A stretch of DNA of 6,692 nucleotides from an uncultured Actinomycetes bacterium. GTDB lineage: Bacteria; Actinomycetota; Actinomycetes; Mycobacteriales; Mycobacteriaceae. Within the stretch, counting starts at the first letter, position 1. Each line of letters begins with the position of its first letter. A model generated the notes under the pieces. It worked only from the letters and a program-made list of their open reading frames with translations. It searched no databases and was not told the DNA's origin. Location: positions 1 through 6,692 of the forward strand of contig CAIWCQ010000302.1 in the NCBI GenBank assembly GCA_903911165.1. The letters are read 5' to 3'. Shown piece after piece: positions 1 to 6,071 of the stretch. The position numbers and the translations under genes are program-made.

Positions 1-488
1 TATCGGCGATGACAGCACCCGACGCGGACGCCGGCGAGCTTTACCAGTCCGCGCTCACCCACCCCGGAATTGCCGAGTTCCCCTTCGAGCACGCGAGAAT
101 TGCCCTGGCACAGGGAATGTGGTTGAGAAGGATGCGGCGAAACACCGACGCGCGCGCCGCGCTGGGAGTTGCCGCGGATGGTTTCGATCGACTGGGTGCG
201 CACCCGTGGACCGAGCGCGCGCGGGCCGAACTGCGGGCCGCCGGTGCCTCAGCCAAACAATCCTTGGGTGAACCCGCCACGCTCAGCGCTCAGGAGCGCC
301 TGATCGCCGAACTTGCCGCCGACGGACAGACCTCCAAAGAGATCGCCGCCCACCTCAGCATCTCAGCGCGCACCGTCGACGGTCACCTGTACCGAACGTT
401 CCGCAAGCTGAACGTCACCACCCGCGCCGGGCTCAGTAAGGCTCTGCTGCACTACGATTCGGGGCCGACCGGAGTCGGGATCCGCTAG
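1..488 (+). CDS. LuxR-family transcriptional regulator, C-terminal part (5' end outside window)
   Basis: This is the C-terminal end of a DNA-binding regulator. The reading frame is open from base 3 with no stop upstream, and the first ATG (base 9) has no visible ribosome binding site, so the gene almost certainly starts outside the window. Counting from that ATG, residues 10-78 are helical and resemble the stretch before the DNA-binding domain in large ATP-binding LuxR (LAL/MalT-like) regulators: [13 protein letters not shown], then LRR and a FDRLGAHPW motif followed by [11 protein letters not shown]. Residues 92-148 form a GerE-type helix-turn-helix with [17 protein letters not shown] and [14 protein letters not shown]. 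The helix-turn-helix is complete. The N-terminal AAA/sensor part expected for the LAL type is not visible, so that subclass is inferred. The gene converges on pckG and its TAG stop overlaps the pckG stop. Its target and signal cannot be told from this segment. Confidence 0.86.
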   Translation, partial: SAMTAPDADAGELYQSALTHPGIAEFPFEHARIALAQGMWLRRMRRNTDARAALGVAADGFDRLGAHPWTERARAELRAAGASAKQSLGEPATLSAQERLIAELAADGQTSKEIAAHLSISARTVDGHLYRTFRKLNVTTRAGLSKALLHYDSGPTGVGIR

Positions 489-2311
489 TCCGCCTCGGCA
501 AGTCGTAGCTTGAGCGACTCGAACTCATCGGAGATGCTGGTGGGCAACTTCTCACCGAGGAAGTCGAACCACTCCTCGATCAAGGGAAGTTCCGCGCGCC
601 ACTCTGCGGTGTCGACGCGCAGTGCCTCGGCGACGTCGGACTCGGAGACGTCGAGCCCACCGAGGTCCATATCGCCGATCGCCGGCACGACACCGATCGG
701 GGTCGAGATGCCCTCGACCTTGCCCTCGACCCGTTCGACGATCCACTTGAGCACCCGGCTGTTCTCGCCGAAGCCAGGCCACAGGAATCGGCCGTCGTCG
801 CCGCGGCGGAACCAATTGACGAAGAAGATCTTCGGCAGCTTCGAGGAGTCGGCGTTCTTGCCGAGGTCGATCCAGTGCTGGCAGTAGTCACCGGCGTTGT
901 AACCAATGAAGGGCAGCATGGCCATTGGATCGCGGCGCACGGTGCCGACCGTGCCCTCGGCTGCTGCGGTCTGCTCACTGCCCAGGGTGGCGCCGATGAA
1001 TACCCCGTGTTGCCAGTCGCGAGCCTGCGTCACCAGTGGCACCGTCGTCTTGCGTCGGCCGCCGAACAGGATCGCCGAGATCGGCACGCCCTGCGGATCA
1101 TCCCATTCCGGCGCCAGGGTGGGGCACTGCGACATCGGCGTGCAGTAGCGCGAGTTCGGATGAGCGGCAGGATGATCGGACTCCGGAGTCCAGTCCTGTC
1201 CCTTCCAGTCGATTAGGTGTTCCGGTTCACCCTCGAGGCCCTCCCACCACACGTCACCGTCGTCGGTCAGCGCCACGTTGGTGAAGACGGTGTTGCCGCC
1301 GGCGATCGTCTTCATCGCGTTCGGGTTGGAACTCCAGTTAGTGCCCGGTGCCACCCCGAAGAATCCGAACTCCGGGTTCACCGCGTACAGCCGACCGTCG
1401 GCACCGAATCGCATCCAGGCGATGTCGTCGCCGAGGGTTTCGGCGCGCCAACCCGGAATTGTCGGCTGCAGCATCGCGAGGTTCGTCTTGCCGCACGCCG
1501 ACGGGAACGCCGCCACCACGTAGTGAGCCTTATTCTCCGGGGAGATGAGTTTGAGGATCAGCATGTGTTCGGCCAGCCAGCCCTCGTCGCGGGCCATCAC
1601 CGAGGCGATTCGCAGCGAGTAACACTTCTTGCCCAGCAACGCGTTACCGCCGTAGCCGGAGCCGTAGCTCCAGATCTCGCGAGTCTCCGGGAAGTGGCTG
1701 ATGTATTTGGTCTCGCTGCAGGGCCACGCGACGTCGGCCTGGCCCGGTTCCAGTGGCGCACCCACCGAATGCAGTGCCTTGACGAAGAACCCGTCATCGC
1801 CGATTTTCGCAAGCGCCGCCGTGCCCATCCGGGTCATGGTCCGCATCGACACCACGACGTACTCCGAATCGGTGATCTCCACCCCGAGTTTCGGATCGTC
1901 GGCACCGAGTGGGCCCATGCAGAACGGCACCACGTACATGGTGCGACCGCGCATACACCCCCGGTACAACTCGGTCATCGTGGCGCGCATCTCCTCGGGC
2001 GCCATCCAGTTGTTGGTCGGACCGGCGTCGGCCTCACGAGCCGAGCAGATGAACGTCCGGGACTCAACGCGGGCCACATCAGAGGGCTCCGAGCGGGCCA
2101 GGTAGGAACCCGGCTTGTCCGGTGCACTCAACGCGGTGAAGGTGCCGGCAGCCACGAGTTGGTCGCACAGACGCTGATACTCCGCCACCGAACCGTCAGC
2201 GAACACGACCCGATCCGGTCCGGTGAGTTCGGCGACCTCGCGGACCCAGCTGAGCAAGCCGGCGTGCTTGGTCGGTGCGTTGTCCAGACCGGGAATGGTC
2301 GCTGAGGTCAT
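485..2311 (-). CDS. pckG: Phosphoenolpyruvate carboxykinase (GTP)
   Basis: This cytosolic enzyme interconverts oxaloacetate + GTP and PEP + CO2 + GDP, the gateway to gluconeogenesis, and can also run in the anaplerotic direction. The 608 residues match the usual length of the GTP-dependent family. Motifs appear in the expected order: substrate-site Arg near residue 81 (ARVESRTF), [15 protein letters not shown] at about 216-230, the kinase-1a loop FPSACGKTN at 269-277 with the reactive Cys273, metal-site LGDDIAW at 293-299, [14 protein letters not shown] at 312-325, NSRYCTP at 386-392, and FGGRRK at 416-421. The three guanine-stacking phenylalanines of the GTP class are F501, F509 and F514 in the [19 protein letters not shown] region. 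No key residue is missing. The ATG at 2311 is preceded by GGGAGA at a 6-nt spacing. The upstream gap contains hairpins and a repeat, so it may have its own promoter as well as read-through from the GTPase-like genes. Confidence 0.98.
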   Translation of the reverse strand: MTSATIPGLDNAPTKHAGLLSWVREVAELTGPDRVVFADGSVAEYQRLCDQLVAAGTFTALSAPDKPGSYLARSEPSDVARVESRTFICSAREADAGPTNNWMAPEEMRATMTELYRGCMRGRTMYVVPFCMGPLGADDPKLGVEITDSEYVVVSMRTMTRMGTAALAKIGDDGFFVKALHSVGAPLEPGQADVAWPCSETKYISHFPETREIWSYGSGYGGNALLGKKCYSLRIASVMARDEGWLAEHMLILKLISPENKAHYVVAAFPSACGKTNLAMLQPTIPGWRAETLGDDIAWMRFGADGRLYAVNPEFGFFGVAPGTNWSSNPNAMKTIAGGNTVFTNVALTDDGDVWWEGLEGEPEHLIDWKGQDWTPESDHPAAHPNSRYCTPMSQCPTLAPEWDDPQGVPISAILFGGRRKTTVPLVTQARDWQHGVFIGATLGSEQTAAAEGTVGTVRRDPMAMLPFIGYNAGDYCQHWIDLGKNADSSKLPKIFFVNWFRRGDDGRFLWPGFGENSRVLKWIVERVEGKVEGISTPIGVVPAIGDMDLGGLDVSESDVAEALRVDTAEWRAELPLIEEWFDFLGEKLPTSISDEFESLKLRLAEAD

Positions 2312-2317
2312 TTGGTG

Positions 2318-2323
2318 TCTCCC
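2318..2323 (-). promoter_or_regulatory. Ribosome binding site of pckG
   Basis: On the minus strand this reads GGGAGA, 6 nt before the ATG at 2311. It is a good Shine-Dalgarno match and supports this start codon for pckG. Confidence 0.7.
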
Positions 2324-2334
2324 ACTTGAGTTGC

Positions 2335-2344
2335 GATCAGATTA
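2335..2344 (-). repeat. 10-bp direct repeat, copy next to pckG
   Basis: The plus strand reads GATCAGATTA (minus strand TAATCTGATC). An identical copy lies at 2401-2410, 66 bp away. The two copies bracket the gap between the GTPase-like gene and pckG. The sequence contains the odd palindrome ATC-N-GAT, a plausible half-operator shape. Confidence 0.5.
2339..2344 (-). promoter_or_regulatory. Possible -10 element for pckG
   Basis: The minus strand reads TAATCT, which fits the mycobacterial TANNNT -10 pattern. A transcript starting about 7 nt downstream would have a leader of roughly 20 nt carrying the GGGAGA ribosome binding site. No TTGACA-like -35 is visible at the usual spacing (the corresponding hexamer is AGCGGC), so the call rests on the -10 match alone. 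The hexamer also sits in the 3' arm of the long hairpin and inside one copy of the 10-bp repeat. Confidence 0.3.
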
Positions 2345-2384
2345 ACGCGGGCGCGCAGCCCGCCGCTAAACCGCCCGCAGTTAA
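2342..2384 (-). promoter_or_regulatory. Intergenic hairpin with a competing shorter stem, upstream of pckG
   Basis: Bases 2342-2353 can pair with 2372-2384: a TTAAC/GTTAA outer stem, one bulged base (2379) and a 7-bp G+C inner stem, 12 bp in all with an 18-nt loop. The same GCGGGC arm (2347-2352) can instead pair with 2358-2363 as a 6-bp stem with a 5-nt loop, so the two folds exclude each other. No T-run follows on the minus strand, so it is not a standard intrinsic terminator. It could be a read-through attenuator, a processing site between the GTPase-like genes and pckG, or a paired protein-binding site. The pairing is seen directly; any role is inferred. Confidence 0.45.
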
Positions 2385-2400
2385 CCGCAAAGCCGTCCAG

Positions 2401-2410
2401 GATCAGATTA
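2401..2410 (-). repeat. 10-bp direct repeat, copy at the end of the upstream gene
   Basis: This is an exact second copy of GATCAGATTA. On the minus strand its first three bases are the TAA stop codon of the membrane-anchored GTPase-like gene, and the rest extends into the gap before pckG. It is relatively AT-rich for this GC-rich region, so a chance repeat so close by is not the default expectation. Confidence 0.5.
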
Positions 2411-3487
2411 TGTCCGATCGCGCGACGGCCCAATCCCCGAACGTGCCGCCAGGGCGGTTTCGGCCGCCAGCAGTTGGATCACCAGCTGATCGTCCAGGGC
2501 CGCACGCAGGCCGGCGGCCAGCTCCGCTGACCACCGATCCAGCGCCGCACGCTCGGCCACCAGGCTGCGGGTTCGGATCACCCAGAAGGTCATTGCGATG
2601 CCGGCCGAGATACAACCCGCGACGACGGCCGGCCACCAGGCGGGCACCAGATAGACCAGCGACCGCCCCACGGTGAACGTCACTCCCAGACCGAAGCCGA
2701 CGCTGAGCAGAACGGCCAATCGGTCGTGCGATCGCGGGTGGCCGAAGCGCGGCAGATACGACTCGAGCGCCGGACACGGCGGTGCCGATGCCGAGAACGG
2801 CCCCGCCGGGATACCGACGAGGCGGGGTAGCGCCGTGCTCAGGGTGGCGTCGAACTCCGCTGCCACCTGCGTTGACCGGCGATGCGCCCGCGAACAGAAC
2901 GCATCGACCCCGCCCCGCGGCACCCCGGCCGCCTCGTGGCGCAATTCGGCACGCAGGTTCGCGCACAGTGCGCGAGCCTGCCCGCCGAGGTGCACCCGCG
3001 CTTGCTGAATCCGGCTGCGCAGCAACAACGTCCGTGCGGCACGCGATCGCGGCGTGAGTTCGCCGCCGCGGGAACGCTCCCGCCCGCAGAGGGTCAGCGT
3101 CGCGAGCACCGCCCCGGCAAGCCGGTCCAGCCTCGCTGCCCCGATCTGCGGGTCGGCCGCGACCCCCACCCAGGCCAGATGCGGATAGCGGTTGCGGTTG
3201 GCCTCGAGTACCTGCGGCCAGGTGCGGTGAACGTCGATCTTGGACACCGCGCCCACCACCGCGTCGGTGTCGGCCGCAGCGTCATCGAGTAAGGCCGCGT
3301 CGGCGTCGGCCATCGGAGCGGCCGCGGAGCTGACGAAAACCACGGTCGCTGACCGCTCGCCGGGGCCGAGACATTCGACCACGCGATACCCGGGACCCAA
3401 CCGCACCTGCAGTGCGCGGGCCACTGCGGTCACGCCGGCCAGTGCCGGGCCGGTCACCAGGATGGTTGGGCGTTCGCTCACGGGCAT
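2408..3487 (-). CDS. Membrane-anchored GTPase-like protein with degenerate P-loop (Rv0210-like position)
   Basis: The product is 359 aa from the ATG at 3487. Residues 8-20 give a beta strand and a P-loop-like GPALAGVT (13-20) in which the essential Lys is replaced by Val. VVFVSS (49-54) resembles a core strand, and SKID (82-85) looks like the guanine-specifying G4 motif. Residues 145-220 are charged and helical. Residues 256-278 and 282-304 form two hydrophobic segments separated by a short PAWW-containing turn, followed by a helical tail. This order (GTPase-like head, helical stalk, membrane hairpin, helix) resembles bacterial dynamin-like proteins, but that is inference. The protein probably binds GTP poorly or not at all. 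Start is uncertain: a GTG at 3481 overlaps the upstream stop as GTGA, and an upstream GTG at 3505 is also open. It sits where I recall Rv0210, which is longer as I remember it. Function unknown. Confidence 0.75.
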   Translation of the reverse strand: MPVSERPTILVTGPALAGVTAVARALQVRLGPGYRVVECLGPGERSATVVFVSSAAAPMADADAALLDDAAADTDAVVGAVSKIDVHRTWPQVLEANRNRYPHLAWVGVAADPQIGAARLDRLAGAVLATLTLCGRERSRGGELTPRSRAARTLLLRSRIQQARVHLGGQARALCANLRAELRHEAAGVPRGGVDAFCSRAHRRSTQVAAEFDATLSTALPRLVGIPAGPFSASAPPCPALESYLPRFGHPRSHDRLAVLLSVGFGLGVTFTVGRSLVYLVPAWWPAVVAGCISAGIAMTFWVIRTRSLVAERAALDRWSAELAAGLRAALDDQLVIQLLAAETALAARSGIGPSRDRT

Positions 3488-4473
3488 CGGACGGCCCGCC
3501 GCCACAGCCGCAACTCACCGCGCACGATGTCGGCAGCGCAGGCACGGTGCAGCACCGCCACCGGGCCGCGCGCGTAGCGCTGAAAGGAGATCGCCCGGCG
3601 CAGCGCGGCGTCGGGTTCGCCGGAACCGTCCGGAATCTCCCCCGCCGGAATCTCCCCCGCGGCGGTCAGGACGTCGGCCGCGGCGGCCCTCCGCGCCAGT
3701 ACGACGGCGTCGCCGGCGAGGAACTCCGCCACCTGGGCGCCGCGGGGTCCGACCGACTGACCGACCAGTGGCGCCAGGGCATCGACCAGGCGGCGGTACC
3801 TCGGCAGCGCGCCCACCCGATCAATCTCCGCAGTCACCGAGTTCAGTCCGCTGAGCTGGCGAAACAGTGCAGCCAGCGCTGCCGGATCCGCGCCATCGGC
3901 TACCGCCGCCACGGCATTGGCGATCCCGAACAGATCCAACTCGGCCAGCAGCCGGCGCCGGAGTCCCGGGCTCAAGGTCGCCGGGTTCGCCCCTGCCAAC
4001 CGATTCAGCGCCCGCAGTGCCGTCATGAGTTCGGGATCCAGTACGGCGGGATCGCCGGCGGCGACCGCCAAAAGCGCGGCCAGCGGCCTGGTCGGCACCC
4101 CGGTGCTGGACTGCAGCTCACGGCAACGAGCCGCGGCAATCGCCATGGGTCCGTCACCCCGAAATCCGGCGAGATCAGCCTTGTTGAGTACTGCCACCGT
4201 CGGCAGGCGGGCATCGGCGAGAGCGGCGCGGTCATCGGGGGTCAGGCTTTCGGTGAAGACATAGACGCCGACGTCAGCGGCCAGGCCCGGGGCCGTCACC
4301 ACAAGGCCCGCGCCCCGCAGCGCACGGCGCACTGCGGTCCGGCCGGCACCCGGTCGACCGCAGACCCCCACCCGCAGGGGCGCGCTCAGGTCGGCGCTCA
4401 GACGCGACAGGGCCGGATCATCGAGCACGCCGGCACCGGCAGCCAGCACCGCGGCGAGTGGACCGTCGTCCAT
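3478..4473 (-). CDS. GTPase-like protein, soluble partner of the downstream gene (Rv0209-like position)
   Basis: The product is 331 aa. Residues 33-46 form a strand and P-loop, VGVCGRPGAGRT, with Arg45 in place of the invariant Lys of GxxxxGK[S/T]. VYVFTES (70-76) is a core strand, and VAVLNKAD (93-100) is a textbook NKxD G4 motif. A clear G3 DxxG is not visible. Residues 140-330 are Ala/Leu-rich helices with no obvious membrane segment. A perfect 5-residue tandem duplication (AGEIP twice) lies at 272-281. The ATG at 4473 has only a weak upstream purine stretch, and no other start codon is in frame before the stop at 4510-4512. The gene overlaps the next one by at least 4 bp, so the two are probably translationally coupled and may work as a pair, as IniA/IniC do in mycobacteria (an analogy only). 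It sits where I recall Rv0209. Function unknown. Confidence 0.8.
   Translation of the reverse strand: MDDGPLAAVLAAGAGVLDDPALSRLSADLSAPLRVGVCGRPGAGRTAVRRALRGAGLVVTAPGLAADVGVYVFTESLTPDDRAALADARLPTVAVLNKADLAGFRGDGPMAIAAARCRELQSSTGVPTRPLAALLAVAAGDPAVLDPELMTALRALNRLAGANPATLSPGLRRRLLAELDLFGIANAVAAVADGADPAALAALFRQLSGLNSVTAEIDRVGALPRYRRLVDALAPLVGQSVGPRGAQVAEFLAGDAVVLARRAAAADVLTAAGEIPAGEIPDGSGEPDAALRRAISFQRYARGPVAVLHRACAADIVRGELRLWRRAVRCP
3631..3660. repeat. Perfect 15-bp tandem duplication inside the GTPase-like gene
   Basis: The unit CGGAATCTCCCCCGC occurs twice, at 3631-3645 and 3646-3660, with no mismatch. It is a multiple of three, so the reading frame is kept and five residues (AGEIP) are duplicated in a likely flexible stretch of the protein. 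Confidence 0.9.
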
Positions 4474-4477
4474 CGGG

Positions 4478-4583
4478 CCATGGTGGCAGCCGCCCCGATT
4501 GCGCGCGAGTCAGGCGAAAGACAACTGTTGGGTATCAATCTGTATCCGGGTGGTCATGCCCCGCTGTTCATGGGCCACCATGG
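4478..4583. repeat. 10-bp inverted repeat across the divergent start region
   Basis: CCATGGTGGC at 4478-4487 and GCCACCATGG at 4574-4583 are exact inverted copies. One lies just upstream of the minus-strand GTPase-like start, the other within the first codons of trmB. They flank the 96-bp spacer between the two divergent genes (4474-4569). No clear TANNNT element is visible on either strand of that spacer, so the promoters there are not resolved. Confidence 0.4.
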
Positions 4584-5337
4584 TCAAATGCATCCCCAGC
4601 GCCCGGGCGGCTCGACCGTGCCCGACGTCGCGACGCATGCCCACCGGCGGGTGAGTAGTTTCCGCTCACGGCGGGCAGCCCTGACCGAAGCCCAGCAGGA
4701 CGTCTGGGACCGGCTGTGGCCGCGGCTCGGGATGCTGGCCCGGCCAACCGAGTCGGGCGACAAGGAACACGGTGAACCACTCGATACCGAGGCCTGGTTC
4801 GGCCGCACTGCACCCCTGGTTCTCGAGATTGGTTGCGGCACAGGCACTTCAACGCTGGCAATGGCCGCCGACGAGCCCGATATCGACGTCATCGCCGTCG
4901 AGGTCTACCGCCGCGGCCTGGCTCAATTGTTAAGCGCCATCGACCGTGAGGCCGTGTCCAACATCCGGTTGATCCGCGGCGACGGCATCGACGTCCTCGA
5001 ACATCTGGTGCGCCCCGGCTCGCTCACCGGCGTACGGATTTTCTTCCCCGACCCCTGGCCGAAGTCCCGCCACCACAAAAGGCGGCTGTTCCAGCCGCAG
5101 ACCGTCACACTGATCACCGAGCGGTTACGCCCGGGCGGCGTCCTGCACGTTGCCACCGACCACTGGGGCTACGCCGAGCAGATCGCGGTGGTCGGGAACG
5201 CCGAACCGGGACTTGGCCCGGCCCGGCCGGGCGAGCCGCTGGCCATCTCGCCGCAACGTCCGGCCACCAAATACGAGTCGAAAGCCCGTCATGCCGGCGA
5301 CGCGGTGACCGAGTTCTTGTGGGTGAAACACCCGTGA
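4570..5337 (+). CDS. trmB: tRNA (guanine-N7-)-methyltransferase TrmB
   Basis: This enzyme transfers a methyl group from S-adenosylmethionine to N7 of G46 in the variable loop of tRNAs. From the ATG at 4570 the product is 255 aa, close to the family's usual size. The Rossmann methyltransferase fold shows LEIGCGTG at 85-92 (SAM binding), the acidic end of strand 2 at Glu111, and GDGIDVLEH at 137-145. The family signature PDPWPKSRHHKRR is at 160-172, TDHWGYAE at 196-203, and the C-terminal substrate motif PATKYESKA at 231-239. Residues 1-75 are a divergent basic N-terminal extension. The start was chosen because MGHHGQMH matches the N-terminus I recall for the M. tuberculosis protein. Upstream purines (GGGTGG, 4548-4553) are too far for a good ribosome binding site, so ATG 4588 or ATG 4480 remain possible. 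The stop overlaps the next gene by 4 bp. Confidence 0.95.
   Translation: MGHHGQMHPQRPGGSTVPDVATHAHRRVSSFRSRRAALTEAQQDVWDRLWPRLGMLARPTESGDKEHGEPLDTEAWFGRTAPLVLEIGCGTGTSTLAMAADEPDIDVIAVEVYRRGLAQLLSAIDREAVSNIRLIRGDGIDVLEHLVRPGSLTGVRIFFPDPWPKSRHHKRRLFQPQTVTLITERLRPGGVLHVATDHWGYAEQIAVVGNAEPGLGPARPGEPLAISPQRPATKYESKARHAGDAVTEFLWVKHP
5321..5326 (+). promoter_or_regulatory. Ribosome binding site of the NYN-domain gene
   Basis: GGGTGA lies 7 nt before the GTG at 5334, inside the end of trmB. It favours that GTG over the upstream GTG at 5319, which has no comparable site. Confidence 0.5.
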
Positions 5338-6023
5338 CCGTGATCGATGAGACCACGCAGGCCGCCCCGCCGGGCCCGGTCGGATCGGATCCGGGTCCGG
5401 CTTCCAAGCGGGTGCTGCTGATCTGGGATGCACCGAATCTCGACATGGGGCTTGGTTCCATTCTGGGCGGCCGGCCCACCGCGGCGCACCGGCCGCGATT
5501 CGACGCCCTCGGACGCTGGCTGCTCCACCGCACCGCAGAACTGTCCGCCGAGCATCCGGGAACGGTCCTGGAACCCGAGGCCACGGTGTTCACCAATATC
5601 GCCGCCGGCAGCGCCGACGTCGTCCGCCCCTGGGTGGAGGCGCTGCGCAATGTCGGCTTCGCGGTATTCGCCAAACCCAAGGTGGATGAGGACAGCGACG
5701 TCGATGCCGACATGCTGGCCCACATCGCCCTGCGGAACTCCGAAGGCCTGGCAAACCTGCTGGTGGCGTCGGCGGACGGGCAGGCGTTCCGCATTCCCCT
5801 CGAGGCCATAGCGCGAGCAGGCACTCCGGTGGGCGTGCTGGGATTTCGCGAACACGCAAGCTGGGCGTTAGCGTCGGATAGCTTGGATTTTGTCGACTTG
5901 GAAGACATCCCCGGTGTCTTCCGTGAGCCGTTGCCGCGAATCGGCCTGGATTCGCTGCCGGAACACGGGGCATGGCTTGCGCCGTTCCGGCCGCTGTCCG
6001 CGCTACTGAATTCACGACTGTAG
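5334..6023 (+). CDS. NYN/PIN-like domain protein (Rv0207c-like)
   Basis: The product is 229 aa from the GTG at 5334, which overlaps the trmB stop as GTGA. Residues 1-25 are a Pro/Gly-rich, probably disordered leader. Residues 26-180 look like a LabA-type NYN domain of the PIN nuclease superfamily: VLLIWDAPNLDMG (27-39, first catalytic Asp at 32), VFAKPKVDEDSDVDADML (111-128, acidic cluster), and VASADGQAF (144-152, Asp148, equivalent to SGDSDF), then VLGFREHASWAL. The acidic residues expected for metal-dependent RNA cleavage are present, but nuclease activity is inferred. The tail (185-229) has conserved-looking VDLEDI and EPLPRIGLDSLPE motifs and no membrane segment. It is probably co-transcribed with trmB and mmpL3. 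It occupies the place I recall for Rv0207c. Substrate unknown. Confidence 0.87.
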   Translation: MTVIDETTQAAPPGPVGSDPGPASKRVLLIWDAPNLDMGLGSILGGRPTAAHRPRFDALGRWLLHRTAELSAEHPGTVLEPEATVFTNIAAGSADVVRPWVEALRNVGFAVFAKPKVDEDSDVDADMLAHIALRNSEGLANLLVASADGQAFRIPLEAIARAGTPVGVLGFREHASWALASDSLDFVDLEDIPGVFREPLPRIGLDSLPEHGAWLAPFRPLSALLNSRL

Positions 6024-6027
6024 GGCT

Positions 6028-6053
6028 GCCGAACCGGTTGGACGAGGTTCGGC
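6028..6053 (+). promoter_or_regulatory. Stem-loop in the mmpL3 leader
   Basis: A perfect 8-bp inverted repeat, GCCGAACC (6028-6035) and GGTTCGGC (6046-6053), encloses a 10-nt loop. It begins 5 nt after the stop of the NYN gene and ends 7 nt before the mmpL3 ribosome binding site. There is no T-run, so it is unlikely to be an intrinsic terminator. It could be an RNA processing or stability element, a translational control element, or a repressor operator. The pairing is seen directly; the role is inferred. Confidence 0.55.
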
Positions 6054-6060
6054 CGTCAGT

Positions 6061-6066
6061 GAGGAG
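6061..6066 (+). promoter_or_regulatory. Ribosome binding site of mmpL3
   Basis: GAGGAG lies 5 nt before the GTG at 6072. It is the strongest Shine-Dalgarno match in the window and fixes the mmpL3 start. Confidence 0.8.
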
Positions 6067-6071
6067 ATTGA

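Noticed and set aside
1217..2305. 362-codon plus-strand open frame opposite pckG
   Set aside because: It lies wholly antisense to a strongly conserved enzyme and is His/Arg-rich with no recognisable motif. Long antisense frames are expected at this base composition.
2342..2384. Intrinsic terminator for the upstream GTPase-like operon
   Set aside because: The stem is strong but no T-run follows in the minus-strand direction, so it is reported as a structure of unknown role.
2403..2966. 187-codon minus-strand frame overlapping the end of the GTPase-like gene
   Set aside because: A shifted frame within the real gene; it has no motif, while the chosen frame gives clean membrane helices and a G4 motif.
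3412..4569. Plus-strand open frame continuous with trmB, which would make a 641-residue protein
   Set aside because: This part is antisense to the two GTPase-like genes, is rich in Arg/Gly/Pro/Gln without domain features, and lacks TrmB homology. Only the part from 4570 on is the real gene.
4474..4569. Defined -10/-35 promoter elements for trmB or the GTPase-like operon
   Set aside because: I found no TANNNT hexamer on either strand of the spacer; TATCAA and TATCCG come close but lack the final T, so no promoter is called.
5114..5908. 264-codon minus-strand open frame opposite trmB and the NYN gene
   Set aside because: Low-complexity Ser/Arg/Pro composition, antisense to two clear coding regions, and no ribosome binding site.
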